A stretch of DNA of 62,535 nucleotides from Mesorhizobium sp. (GCA_004020875.1 SAPZ01000030.1:1-62535); one strand, 5' to 3'; shown: positions 34,485-42,939, counted from the stretch's first letter. Notes: generated by a model not told the origin, from the sequence alone. Program-made: numbers and translations.

Positions 34485-35084
34485 ATGTCAAAGTTATCTA
34501 CATGGCTGCGGAAGAACGGCTGGTTCGGCTTGTCAATGAAATTGCCGGACTTTGCTACCGTCGGTCGCTACACATACGGCGTGACAACGGAAAGCGCGTG
34601 GATGGCGTCAGCAGATGCCCCTCTTTCCGTCGGTTCCTATTGTTCAATCGCAAGCGGTGTTCAGTTCTATTGCAAAAGCGGCCATGTTCACGACTGCGCC
34701 ACTTCTTTTCCGATCCACTTCATCGTTCTTGGTCAGCCGATGCCGGATGCCAGCCTCGGTCACCGAAGGGGTATCAGTGTTGGCAATGATGTCTGGATCG
34801 GACGCTACGCTGCCATAATGCCTGGGATCACAATCGGCGATGGCGCCGTCATAGGCGCGCATGCGGTCGTTGCGAGGGACATTCCGCCCTATGCCGTTGC
34901 GGTGGGCAACCCAGCTCGGATCGTCAGATATCGCTTCGACGACCAAACCATTTCCAAGTTGTTGGCAATCCGCTGGTGGGATTGGGATCTCGAGAAGGTC
35001 AAGGCGGAGGCTGACGCCCTGACCGGCCCGATCGATGCCTTCATCGCCAGGCACTTTCAAAAACCAGCCAGCGCACCGACGTGA
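34485..35084 (+). CDS. CatB-related hexapeptide O-acetyltransferase
   Basis: About 199 residues from ATG 34485; a TTG 75 bp upstream is in frame but its product is not conserved-looking. The protein is a left-handed beta helix of hexapeptide repeats: SVGSYCSIASGVQFYCKSGH, ISVGNDVWIGRYAAIMPGIT, IGDGAVIGAHAVVARDIPPY, AVGNPARIVRYRF. The His in the GHVHD loop is the likely catalytic base. The ending (ISKLLAIRWWDWDLEKVKA) is typical of this group, which acetylates xenobiotics (streptogramin, chloramphenicol) or surface sugars. The surrounding DNA is accessory, so either drug resistance or polysaccharide modification is possible. Confidence 0.8.
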   Translation: MSKLSTWLRKNGWFGLSMKLPDFATVGRYTYGVTTESAWMASADAPLSVGSYCSIASGVQFYCKSGHVHDCATSFPIHFIVLGQPMPDASLGHRRGISVGNDVWIGRYAAIMPGITIGDGAVIGAHAVVARDIPPYAVAVGNPARIVRYRFDDQTISKLLAIRWWDWDLEKVKAEADALTGPIDAFIARHFQKPASAPT

Positions 35085-35544
35085 AACTGCAGTACCAGCT
35101 CTCCACCTCGGCGGAGCCTTGCGGGTGGTACCAAGGCTCTTCTTCTTCCTAAAGCGTGGCAGATCGGTTACCGGAGTCAGGGCGCTTACGGGCATCATTA
35201 TGCCTCTAGTGATCGCTGTGATGGCAGCAGTTGGCGGTTTCCGGAGCGCCGGGTTTCAAGTAGCCTGCGTACCGAGATGCCGGAGGTTGCAACCTGTTTG
35301 CGTGACCTAGAAGCCGACCACGCTGCCGGCCGCGGACCACAAATTGCGGCGTGCCGGAAGCTTGTGCTTTGCGCGGGACGTTCAACTTGCACGGGTGTCC
35401 AAGGTTCAACGGGATCAGGCATCTGTACGCTGCCTCGAAGCGTCCTTTGCTCGCCAGACGCAGCCAAGTCGCGGTGAGCACTTCCTCGATGTGGAGCACG
35501 TCGACACTGGAGGGTGATCTTGCCGGCGGCCGTGAGGGACCTTC
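35085..35544. other. Intergenic region between convergent genes, nothing recognised
   Basis: About 460 bp. Open frames here lack domains and ribosome binding sites. No repeat or RNA gene was recognised. Confidence 0.3.
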
Positions 35545-36354
35545 TTAGAGCTTGGATTTCCGCCAACCTGCCGCTACGGCTTCGGCTTCCGAGCAGAACC
35601 ATCTCTCGCCCTTGGCTAGGTTGATGAGGGTGAGGCCGTAATATTTTTGGCCCGGCACGTGATAAATCCGCTCGCCTCCCGCCGAAACGTTGCCCTTGAT
35701 GTTGCAGCCGGCGTTGCCGCTGCCGAGCGCGAAGGTTGGTGCCGACGGCGCCTGCACGTGGTTGTGCTGTGCCCGCCAATCCCAGGGCGCCTGGAAGTTG
35801 CCCACCCATAAGCCGAGCTTTGCCGCCAGCGCCCTGGCCTGTGGAGCTGCATAGGCGCCGTTGCTGTATTTCGGCCAGTCCAGCGCTTGCCCCTGCCCGA
35901 CCATCCAGGCGGCCACGTCAGCCCCGTCGGCGCGCGTGCAGTTGCCGACAAAGCGCCCATAGCGGTCCCAAGCCACGAATGCGCATTGCACCGGCCTGGA
36001 GGCCGCCAGGAATTTGTCCAGAGCTTCGGCGGAGCGGCGGCCGCAGGGATATTCGAAGCCTTTCGCGTCGTCGCAATATTGCCGGCTCTCCGGCGCGTCG
36101 ATGCCGTTGAAGCGCACACGCTGCCCGTGGATCTCGATCGTGTCGCCGTCGATCACAGAGGCGACGCCGGCGATCGTCGCCGCCGGCCTCGGGTTGATGA
36201 TGTTTTGCAGGCTGACTTCCGGCAGCGGACTGCTGTTGTGCAAGAGGAATTGCGTGACCAGGGCGGAAACCGCGGCGACCGTCACGAGTACGAGACGCAG
36301 CGGGAATCTCGCCCTCGGCCCGCCCTGATAACGCCTTGCGCCAGCGCGTCTCAT
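35545..36354 (-). CDS. Membrane-anchored thermonuclease (SNase) family protein
   Basis: 269 residues from ATG 36354; a long in-frame upstream extension belongs to the frameshifted gene before it. A basic start and membrane helix (about 17-38, LRLVLVTVAAVSALVTQFLL) anchor an SNase domain at about 60-190: SVIDGDTIEIHGQRVRFNGI, DAPESRQYC, DRYGRFVG, with Arg, Asp and Glu at the catalytic positions. A C-terminal segment (NIKGNVSAGGERIYHVPGQK, GERWFCSEAEAVAAGWR) is typical of rhizobial members. It should degrade nucleic acids in the periplasm or outside. Its ATG overlaps the stop of the small upstream gene (ATGA). Confidence 0.8.
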   Translation of the reverse strand: MRRAGARRYQGGPRARFPLRLVLVTVAAVSALVTQFLLHNSSPLPEVSLQNIINPRPAATIAGVASVIDGDTIEIHGQRVRFNGIDAPESRQYCDDAKGFEYPCGRRSAEALDKFLAASRPVQCAFVAWDRYGRFVGNCTRADGADVAAWMVGQGQALDWPKYSNGAYAAPQARALAAKLGLWVGNFQAPWDWRAQHNHVQAPSAPTFALGSGNAGCNIKGNVSAGGERIYHVPGQKYYGLTLINLAKGERWFCSEAEAVAAGWRKSKL

Positions 36355-36543
36355 TTGAGGTTCAACAGTTTTTTGAGGAACTCCCAAAAGCCGACCGTCG
36401 TCGTAAGCCGCTCGTTTGGGATTGGAAATCCAGCCCAGGCCTCGCGGCGCCTTCAGGCCAAGCTGCTGCCTCACCATCCGCTTGACGGAGGTCCGAGCTG
36501 CTAGGCTGCGCTCGATGCCTGGTTTGCGGACGCCAAACTTCAT
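36352..36543 (-). pseudogene. Small phage-type protein, frameshifted, coupled to thermonuclease
   Basis: ATG 36543 gives MKFGVRKPGIERSLAARTSV, KRMVRQQLGLKAPRGLGW and ISNPKRAAY. The natural ending TTVGFWEFLKKLLNLK and stop are in another frame, so a small deletion or shift lies near 36420. As it stands the frame reads on into the thermonuclease frame. This basic protein type is common in rhizobia and prophages and of unknown function. Start and stop overlap both neighbours by ATGA, so the original trio was an operon. Confidence 0.55.
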
Positions 36544-36686
36544 GGCCCCGAAGCGACCGTTTGCGGAAGCGAATTGGTGTTGTTTGCGTCGCCGGACGCA
36601 AGCGTCATCGTATCGTAATTGTTCAAATAGTCGGCAGCACAGCCCGACAACAGCACCGCGCTCGCTGCGGCAAAATACGATCGCAA
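36540..36686 (-). CDS. Short lipoprotein-like peptide at operon head
   Basis: 48 residues from TTG 36686: MRSYFAAASAVLLSGCAADY has a signal peptide and lipobox (LSGC). The mature part LNNYDTMTLASGDANNTNSL matches the beginning of small rhizobial lipoproteins that are normally about twice as long. It ends SLPQTVASGP with a stop that overlaps the next ATG (ATGA). Whether it is a truncated or a naturally short form is unclear. The ribosome binding site is weak. Confidence 0.45.
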   Translation of the reverse strand: MRSYFAAASAVLLSGCAADYLNNYDTMTLASGDANNTNSLPQTVASGP

Positions 36687-36821
36687 ATCCACAGAGGTAT
36701 CCCCCGACACCGGCTGGCATAATGCTTCATTTGCATTTTGTTGTCGAATCCGAGTTTGGCGGCTTGCCATTGACGTCAGGCTAAGCAACTTTGGCAGCGG
36801 GTTTGAAATTTTTGGGGGACT

Positions 36822-37093
36822 ATGAAGCGGTTTGCTTCGACCGTCGCTGCTTTCGTTTGCATTGCTGGCTGCGCGACGCCACCGGACAAAATAGCAGACG
36901 TGCCGAATGCTGGCCCTGCACGCAAGCCGACAAAGAGCGACTGGCGACTCTGACAAACCAGCAGAACGAGGCAGCGAACGGCGAGGCACTTGGCGTCTTC
37001 CTCATCGGCGTGCCGGTGGCGTCGATGTCCGGCGGCGACCGCGAGACTGAAATCGCGGTGCTGAAAGGGCGCTGCGGGCCGCCGAAGACCTGA
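36822..37093 (+). pseudogene. Lipoprotein gene, frameshifted
   Basis: ATG 36822 begins MKRFASTVAAFVCIAGCATP with a good signal peptide and lipobox (CIAGC). The frame stops after about 45 codons, but another frame from about 36940 continues ADKERLATLTNQQNEAANGE, ALGVFLIGVPVASMSGGDRE, IAVLKGRCG to 37093. The joined product would be a 90-residue lipoprotein of a family seen in rhizobia. One frameshift near 36940 separates the halves. Confidence 0.6.
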
Positions 37094-37216
37094 CATTGCG
37101 GGTCACAGTCAGCGCAAGATTCATCGATCCAGTGACCAGCGCGCAGAACAGCGGCGTTTGTGATCTTTTCGCTATGGCAGAATGCGACTCAACGTAAGAT
37201 TGTCTGCGGGGAAGAC

Positions 37217-37855
37217 ATGAAATTTCTTTCTGCATTTGCCCTTGCCTTCTGCGGCCCGGTGATGGCAGCCGACATCCTGGAACCGGGTGCGACAACCGAA
37301 TGGACCTGGCAGGGGTTCTATGCTGGCGCCTTCGGTGCTGGCACCATGAGCACTACAAGATCCGTGAGCCCAATATCGGCGCAGACGTCACCCACAACGT
37401 GGGTTGGCCAACGATCGGCTGTTTCGCCGGCTACAATTTCCAATCGGGCAACATCGTCTATGGCGTCGAAGGCGAACTCGGCTATCGGTTTAAGAAAGGC
37501 CACTTCCACGACATGCCCGGCCCCGGTAATGTCGTGGAATCTCACGGCCTGTTCGGCTCGGTCAAAGGGCGAGTCGGCATGGAGATGGGCGGGATCCTCC
37601 CCTACCTGACGGCGGGTGTCACCGCGTCGCAGTTGAAGACCAATGCGATCGGCTATGCGGAACGGAACGGAACGGCAATCGGCGGGATTGTCGGCGCCGG
37701 CGTGACGTCCCCCTGACCCACAACGTGTTCCTTCGTGGGAGTAAGATTTCTCGTTCTTCGGAAAGAAGACGTTCGAATACTGCGGCGGCGGTTGCGTGCT
37801 CCAGCACACCGCACAGACGCGTGATTTCCGCGTCGGCCTCGGTGTGAAGTTCTGA
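37217..37855 (+). pseudogene. RopB/Omp25-type outer-membrane barrel, multiply frameshifted
   Basis: ATG 37217 gives a signal peptide and WTWQGFYAGAFGAG, then the frame shifts to NIGADVTHNVGWPTIGCFAG, YNFQSGNIVYGVEGELGYRF and GSVKGRVGMEMGGILPYLTA. After 37700 another shift or two lead to LTHNVFLR and FSFFGKKTFEYCGGGC, with the typical last strand DFRVGLGVKF and stop at 37853-37855. These are the eight-stranded barrels of rhizobial outer membranes. At least three shifts make it a clear pseudogene. Confidence 0.7.
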
Positions 37856-37874
37856 GCCATATCGAATTGGCGTC

Positions 37875-37900
37875 GGAACAAACGCTGCGCCCCTCTGTTT
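37875..37900 (+). promoter_or_regulatory. EcfG-type promoter
   Basis: GGAAC, 16 nt, TGTTT, close to the EcfG consensus (GGAAC N16-17 CGTT). It lies 40 bp before the DUF4142 gene, a family often controlled by the general stress response. Confidence 0.5.
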
Positions 37901-37939
37901 GCCTCCAGGCACAATTCAGTGCGTTGGAGGACATCATCT

Positions 37940-38689
37940 ATGAAACTTCGTTTGCTATCGGCCGCGCTCTGCACGGTCGTCGCCTTGAGTTTTGCCCATC
38001 CGGCGCTCAGCGCCGAAAAGGCGCAGGATTTCGTCAACAAGGCCGCCGCAGGCGGGATCTTCGAGGTCGAGTCCAGCAAGATCGTCCAAGGCAAGGCGAA
38101 AGACCAAGCGGTCAATGACTTCGCTCAGAAAATGATAACAGATCACGGCGCGGCTAACGCCAAGCTGCAGTCGATCGCCGGCGAACAGAAACTGCAGGTT
38201 CCCGCCGAAACGGACCCCAAGCACAAGAGCGATCTCGAGGCGTTAAAATCGGCGAACGGATCGGTCGACCAGTCGTACGTGAAGATGCAGCAAGACGCCC
38301 ACGCCGACGCGGTCAAACTGTTCCAGGACTATGCAGCCGATGGCGACAACGCCGATCTTAAGACATTTGCGCAGCAGACGCTGCCGACGCTCAAGATGCA
38401 CCAGGAGATGGTCGAAAAGATCGCCTCCGGCAAAACCGACGATACCGCCACCACCAGCACCGCGCCTGCTGCGACAGGCACCGATCAGAACGCATCCGCG
38501 CCGGTTCCGGGAGCCAACAGCTTCACCGAAGCGCAGGCAAAATCGCGCATTCAGGATGCCGGCTTCTCGAATGTCAGCGCGCTGACGAAGGACGACCAGG
38601 GCATCTGGCGCGGCACCGCCGACAAAGACGGAAAGCAGGTAGCTGTCGCGCTCGATTTCAAAGGCAACGTTGTTGCCGGGGCTCAATAA
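37940..38689 (+). CDS. DUF4142 periplasmic protein with C-terminal extension
   Basis: 249 residues from ATG 37940, GGAGG upstream. After a signal peptide ending ALSA, residues 25-165 form the four-helix DUF4142 (ferritin-like) domain: AQDFVNKAAAGGIFEVESSK, FAQKMITDHGAANAKLQ, DAVKLFQDYA, LPTLKMHQEMVEKI. A Thr/Ala-rich linker leads to a small C-terminal domain (FTEAQAKSRIQDAGFSNVSA, GIWRGTADKDGKQVAVALDF). DUF4142 proteins are linked to envelope stress; their chemistry is unknown. The stress-type promoter and the downstream stress protein fit that role. Confidence 0.8.
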   Translation: MKLRLLSAALCTVVALSFAHPALSAEKAQDFVNKAAAGGIFEVESSKIVQGKAKDQAVNDFAQKMITDHGAANAKLQSIAGEQKLQVPAETDPKHKSDLEALKSANGSVDQSYVKMQQDAHADAVKLFQDYAADGDNADLKTFAQQTLPTLKMHQEMVEKIASGKTDDTATTSTAPAATGTDQNASAPVPGANSFTEAQAKSRIQDAGFSNVSALTKDDQGIWRGTADKDGKQVAVALDFKGNVVAGAQ

Positions 38690-38711
38690 CCAGATTCAAA
38701 AGGAGTGAACA

Positions 38712-39317
38712 ATGACGACTGTCACAGGACTTTTCGATGACTATCAGGACGCCTCCGACGCCGTAAGCGAGCTGGAAGCGATCGGCGTGCCGCGAGACGA
38801 CATCAGCATCGTGGCGAACAATTCCGACAATTGGTATCGGCAGGATGAGACTTCGGACGCCGGCGAAGATGCCGCCGCCGGTGCCGGCCTGGGAGCGCTC
38901 GTCGGCGGCGCGGGCGGGCTCCTTACCGGGCTGGGGATCATGGCCATCCCCGGTGTCGGGCCCGTCGTGGCGGCAGGCTGGCTCGCAGCTACGGCTGTCG
39001 GCGCGGTCGGCGGCGCTGTGGTGGGCGGAGCCGCAGGCGGCATCGTCGGGGCGCTAACGGAATCCGGCGTTTCGGAACGTGATGCACATGTCTATGCCGA
39101 GGGCGTACGTCGCGGTGGTAGCCTCGTGACTGCCAGAGTGGATGATCGGCTCGCCGGCGAGGCTGAACGGATCCTGCGTGGGGAGCGTTCAGTCAATCTT
39201 GCCGAGCGGCGTAGCGCTTACGAGTCCGGCGGATGGACAGGGTTCGACGCCACCGCGGAGCCCTATGATGACATCGAGGCCGAACGCGATCGCGTTCGCC
39301 GAAACACACCGCTCTAA
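38712..39317 (+). CDS. General-stress-type protein with glycine-zipper core
   Basis: 201 residues, AAGGAG 9 nt upstream. Residues 1-45 are like the YflT/general stress 17M N-terminus (VTGLFDDYQDASDAVSELEA, IGVPRDDISIVANN). About 55-120 is a Gly/Ala-rich double membrane-type hairpin (AGLGALVGGAGGLLTGLGIM, GAVGGAVVGGAAGGIVGAL), then VSERDAHVYAEGVRRGGSLV. It follows the DUF4142 gene by 22 bp and shares its promoter. A terminator follows. Probably membrane-associated and stress-induced; exact role unknown. Confidence 0.75.
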   Translation: MTTVTGLFDDYQDASDAVSELEAIGVPRDDISIVANNSDNWYRQDETSDAGEDAAAGAGLGALVGGAGGLLTGLGIMAIPGVGPVVAAGWLAATAVGAVGGAVVGGAAGGIVGALTESGVSERDAHVYAEGVRRGGSLVTARVDDRLAGEAERILRGERSVNLAERRSAYESGGWTGFDATAEPYDDIEAERDRVRRNTPL

Positions 39318-39324
39318 CAAATGC

Positions 39325-39356
39325 GGCCCCGTCGACGTCTCGACGGGGCCTTTTCT
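39325..39356 (+). terminator. Rho-independent terminator
   Basis: ggccccgtcga / tcgacggggcc, a perfect 11-bp stem with a 4-nt loop, followed by TTTTCT. It ends the DUF4142-stress protein unit. Confidence 0.85.
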
Positions 39357-39375
39357 GCCCGGCAGGAGGGAGGCA

Positions 39376-40149
39376 TTGACCCGGATCGCGACCTTCAACG
39401 TCAATGGCGTCAACGGCCGCTTGCCGGTGCTGCTGAAGTGGCTTGGCGAGACTGATTATGACGTGGTCTGCCTCCAGGAACTGAAAACGTCGGATGACAA
39501 ATTTCCGATCGAGGCAATTCGAGACGCCGGCTTCGGCGCGATCTGGCACGGCCAGAAATCCTATAACGGGGTGGCAATCCTGGCGCGCGGAACGGATCCC
39601 GTCGAACGCCGTCGTGGCTTACCGGGCGATCCCGATGACACGCACAGCCGCTATATCGAGGCGGAGATCGACGGCTTGGTCGTCGGCTGCATCTACCTTC
39701 CGAACGGCAATCCGGCGCCCGGCCCCAAATTCGATTACAAGCTCCGGTGGTTCGACCGCCTCGTCAACTACAGCAAATCTCTGCTGGGCGAACGCGCGGT
39801 CCTCTGTGGCGACTACAACGTCGTCCCCACCGAGATCGATGCCGTGGTGCCTCGGCGCTGGTTGGGAGATGCGGTCGTCTTCCCCGAAAGCAGGGAAGCG
39901 TATGCCAGCATGCTAGACCTGGGCTGGGTGGATGCGATGCGCCGGATCCACCCGGACAAAGGCATCTACACCTACTGGAACTTCTCCTATCGCGGCGGCT
40001 ACGACCGAAGCTCCGGCCTGCGGATGGATCATTTGCTCGCAAGCCCCTCCATCGCGGCAGCCATCCGAGATGCCGGTGTCGATGTCGAAGCCCGTGGCTG
40101 GGAAAAGCCCAGCGATCACGCACCCGCCTGGATCAACGTAGCTGGATAA
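39376..40149 (+). CDS. xth: Exodeoxyribonuclease III family (AP endonuclease)
   Basis: 257 residues from TTG 39376, chosen because AGGAGGG lies 5 nt upstream and the protein then begins MTRIATFNVNG, the family start. Catalytic residues are all in place: Asn in FNVNG, Glu in CLQELK, Asp/Asn in CGDYNVVPTEID, Asp in MDHLLAS and the Asp-His pair in PSDHAPAW. It removes abasic sites and 3' blocks in base excision repair, and degrades duplex DNA 3'-5'. Length is normal. It follows the stress operon beyond a terminator and may have its own promoter. The paralogue number in the genome is unknown. Confidence 0.9.
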   Translation: MTRIATFNVNGVNGRLPVLLKWLGETDYDVVCLQELKTSDDKFPIEAIRDAGFGAIWHGQKSYNGVAILARGTDPVERRRGLPGDPDDTHSRYIEAEIDGLVVGCIYLPNGNPAPGPKFDYKLRWFDRLVNYSKSLLGERAVLCGDYNVVPTEIDAVVPRRWLGDAVVFPESREAYASMLDLGWVDAMRRIHPDKGIYTYWNFSYRGGYDRSSGLRMDHLLASPSIAAAIRDAGVDVEARGWEKPSDHAPAWINVAG

Positions 40150-40197
40150 GCCACGCTTTCTTGAAGTGTGCTGGGCAATCCTAACAGCAATCGTCGC

Positions 40198-41064
40198 CTA
40201 CCGTGGCATCTTCTTTGGCGTCGGTGTGGGACGCCTTCGTCGACGTATCGACGGGTCAACGTGCATTGAGAAGTCCAGAACCTTTTGAAACTCTGAGAGG
40301 TGCCGCGGAAAGTACTGGGCAAGATACCTCACCACTTTGGCGCTCTCCAAGAGTTGGAGAATATAGCCCCTGGCGGCTATAAGCTCGAGATTCCAAATGC
40401 CGCCCTGTACCTCCGCCTGCTGGAACTTGCGGCTTAGATCAGCCAACTCGCTCTCCATGGTGGCCAATTGCACGCCATCGATCCCTGGAAATTGCTGCCG
40501 CGGGCGTGAAGGATCGGTAAGCTGCGATGGCGACGTGAGGATTACGAAGACCCGAGCTGTGTTGAGCTTCACCCTCCTCAGGGCAATCATCACCTTCGCG
40601 ATTTCGACCTGCCGGTCAGGTACGACCTGTCGAAGCAGGCCGAACATTTTGAGGGGGACGACGCAATCGCTCAGAATATCAAGGACTTCTGGGCAAATTC
40701 CGCCAGGAAGCCGCCGGTCCATCCGATCGAAATTGTCGGCCCCCGCAGTCGCGATCCTGTCTTCTGGATGCTTGCCCGCAATCCGATCCAAAAGAGGCTG
40801 TGGCAAAACGCCCAGCCGTTCAGTCGTCAGCAAGTCTCGAAAAACATCTATAGCCAGCAACTCGCGGAACGCTCCCACGGCGAAATCTAGCCGCTCCCAC
40901 GCTTCGCCGGCCTCGAGAATGAAAGCTCTCATCTCTTCATTCTGCTTTTTCAAGCTCCTGAGGAATACATATTTGCGAAGCGGTCCGGCCGGCGCACACA
41001 GACCGCCTGTCAGATGAATTGCATGTCGGCTGCTCTTCAGGAAGTGAGCTTCGGGTTTCGTCAT
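40198..41064 (-). CDS. RepB C-terminal-domain (plasmid partition-like) protein
   Basis: 288 residues. The central part matches the RepB plasmid-partition domain: GICPEVLDILSDCVVPLKMF, GLLRQVVPDRQVEIAKVMIA, ARVFVILTSPSQLTD. A coiled-coil-like stretch follows (MESELADLSRKFQQAE). The ParB N-terminal nuclease-like domain of true RepB is missing. Its ATG overlaps the stop of the serine recombinase (ATGA), so both are made together. It is not followed by repA or repC, so it is not a plasmid maintenance locus. It may load or direct the recombinase (inference). Confidence 0.7.
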   Translation of the reverse strand: MTKPEAHFLKSSRHAIHLTGGLCAPAGPLRKYVFLRSLKKQNEEMRAFILEAGEAWERLDFAVGAFRELLAIDVFRDLLTTERLGVLPQPLLDRIAGKHPEDRIATAGADNFDRMDRRLPGGICPEVLDILSDCVVPLKMFGLLRQVVPDRQVEIAKVMIALRRVKLNTARVFVILTSPSQLTDPSRPRQQFPGIDGVQLATMESELADLSRKFQQAEVQGGIWNLELIAARGYILQLLESAKVVRYLAQYFPRHLSEFQKVLDFSMHVDPSIRRRRRPTPTPKKMPR

Positions 41065-42623
41065 GCTCCTCCGATCGGTGCTCGTCTTGCCATTGCGACC
41101 AATGGGTCCAGGGAGGGGAACAGGAAGGCGTCAAGGCGCACGCCGTTGTTTGGGGAAAGCATTGGGGGCGCCTGCTCTGCGATCCATGCGGGAGCAATGA
41201 AATAGTCACGAACTGTGACATTGTCGGGCAGCACCCGGATCAGCACCGAAATGTCTGCGCCCAACAGCCGGCGCTTGTGAAATGGCCAGTGAGAATAGCC
41301 ATAAGGCGAGGACCGGCAGCGGGCGATCCAGACCGCGATCGTGAATGCTTCATTGATCGTCAACAGCTGTGCCTTGGTGTCATAAAGCGCATGCCCGCCA
41401 GCCCGGCAAACTGCAGCCACGAAATTCTGAACGATCTCCATGCGACGGCGATGAAGCTGGGTGATGACCCTGAAGTAGTGGTAGTTCGCCGAGGCTTCAT
41501 ATCCGACCAGGTCGTAGGCGGCCTGGAGCGTCCCGAAGCGATGGATGTACATGCTTTTCGTAGGGCCGTGGGGCGCCGCCGCATTGATTATCTTGCCTGA
41601 GAGCGATCCTTGCTCCTTGAGGAGTTTCGCGAGGTCCGTCAGCAGCTGATCGTTGCTAATCCGGGTGGCTCGGGCTTTTGCTATTGCCTGGGCGCGCTCA
41701 AAGAGCTTTCGGTCGACCAGAGGCTCAGACACATTGTCGGCACGAATCCAGGCGCTTGGCGGATTCCTCACGCGGCTGGTATGAAGCCTTTCGGACGTCC
41801 GGTTCCAGACATTGTTGCCAATGTATTTTTCGTTCCTGAGGATCGAACGCACCGAAGCGGTTGTCCACCGCCGGTCAAGGTCGGTCACAGAGCCTTGCTC
41901 ATTGAGTTCTCGCGCGATCTGGACCTCCAGCTTGCCCTTCAAAAACTGTTTGAAAATCCAGCGCACGGTGGCGACCTCGGCCTCGGGTCCAGGCACGAGA
42001 ATGACACGGTCGGATGCCAAGGACTTCCATTCACGGCGCTTTAGGATTGCCTTGGGTTTCCCTGCCGCATCAACGAGCACGCGCCGCAACCCATAGCCAG
42101 CGTGGCCGCCGCCGCGAAAGCCCATCCTGACCACTCGGGTTTGTCCGATGAAGACTTTCTGCGACAACATGCGGCTCAGCTCTGCAGCCATGCTGCGTTT
42201 GATGGCCTTCAGCACGTCCGATCCGACACTGCCGTCGTTCGCGAACTGCTCAGCGCAGTACTCGATCCTTACACCCGCCCGTTGGCATCGGTATTCATAC
42301 GAGGCGCTTTCATCCACGTTTTGAAAGCGACCCCAGCGGCTGACGTCGTAAACGACGACCGTTTCGAAAGCCGCTTGCCCGCTTTCGACATCCGCCAACA
42401 GGCGCCTCAGCGCTGGCCGCCTTTCGATGTTCAGCCCGCTTCTGCCGGCGTCCTCATAGGTGGCGACAATATCGTAGCCCATGAGTTCGGCGTAATCCGC
42501 GATGGCGTCCCGCTGATTTTCAATGGAGTAGGTCTGTCGATCGGTAGACATTCTCAGATACTGGGCCGCGCGAACACTTCGCCTCCCCGTGGGGCTGTCG
42601 CGAGCCGCTGCAACCTTATCCAT
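41061..42623 (-). CDS. Large serine recombinase
   Basis: 520 residues. Residues about 18-165 are a resolvase domain with catalytic Ser in YLRMSTDRQTYSIENQ and Arg residues in VYDVSRWGRF. About 190-300 is the Recombinase domain (GYGLRRV, TTASVRSILRNEKYIGNNVW). The C-terminal 200 residues lack the usual zinc-ribbon Cys motifs and carry PTKSMYIHRFGTLQAAYDLV, a form found in rhizobial chromosomal recombinases. Such enzymes catalyse site-specific integration, excision or inversion. No att site was identified. It forms a translationally coupled pair with the RepB-like gene. Confidence 0.85.
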   Translation of the reverse strand: MDKVAAARDSPTGRRSVRAAQYLRMSTDRQTYSIENQRDAIADYAELMGYDIVATYEDAGRSGLNIERRPALRRLLADVESGQAAFETVVVYDVSRWGRFQNVDESASYEYRCQRAGVRIEYCAEQFANDGSVGSDVLKAIKRSMAAELSRMLSQKVFIGQTRVVRMGFRGGGHAGYGLRRVLVDAAGKPKAILKRREWKSLASDRVILVPGPEAEVATVRWIFKQFLKGKLEVQIARELNEQGSVTDLDRRWTTASVRSILRNEKYIGNNVWNRTSERLHTSRVRNPPSAWIRADNVSEPLVDRKLFERAQAIAKARATRISNDQLLTDLAKLLKEQGSLSGKIINAAAPHGPTKSMYIHRFGTLQAAYDLVGYEASANYHYFRVITQLHRRRMEIVQNFVAAVCRAGGHALYDTKAQLLTINEAFTIAVWIARCRSSPYGYSHWPFHKRRLLGADISVLIRVLPDNVTVRDYFIAPAWIAEQAPPMLSPNNGVRLDAFLFPSLDPLVAMARRAPIGGA

Positions 42624-42690
42624 CGCCGTCTTGCACCGTCGTGCCGACGCTCTAAACTAGCGGTCGATGACCACCCGGCAAGGGACTGAA

Positions 42691-42939
42691 ATGCGCCAGT
42701 ATGTGGGGCTGATTCACAAGGATGAGGCCAGCGATTTTGGTGTTTCCTTTCCCGACTTCCCAGGCGTCGTTACGGCTGGGAAAAGTCTCGGCGAGGCGCG
42801 TGAGCTCGCTAAAGACGCGTTGGCCTTCCATGTCGAGGGGATGATCGAAGACGGTGAAGCGATCCCCTCACCAACCTCGATCGAGCGCATCGCGGCGGAT
42901 CCAGACCGCGGCCGCCTCGCTGCCACATGGTTCGCTTAA
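42691..42939 (+). CDS. HicB-like antitoxin, short and without HicA
   Basis: 82 residues from ATG 42691: MRQYVGLIHKDEASDFGVSF, PDFPGVVTAGKSLGEARELA and KDALAFHVEGMIEDGEAIPS are the HicB core fold. Full HicB antitoxins add a C-terminal DNA-binding helix-turn-helix or ribbon-helix-helix; here the protein ends at DRGRLAATWFA. No HicA toxin frame is visible upstream or downstream. It is an orphan, possibly a relic or a solo regulator. It diverges from the recombinase gene by about 65 bp. Confidence 0.65.
   Translation: MRQYVGLIHKDEASDFGVSFPDFPGVVTAGKSLGEARELAKDALAFHVEGMIEDGEAIPSPTSIERIAADPDRGRLAATWFA

Noticed and set aside
35198..35809. Minus-strand open frame of 203 codons
   Set aside because: It overlaps the thermonuclease coding region in another frame and is Arg/Gly/Gln-rich in the manner of shadow frames.
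40198..42623. Plasmid replication/partition locus
   Set aside because: There is no RepA, RepC, origin or incompatibility RNA; the RepB-like protein is a C-terminal-domain relative next to a recombinase.
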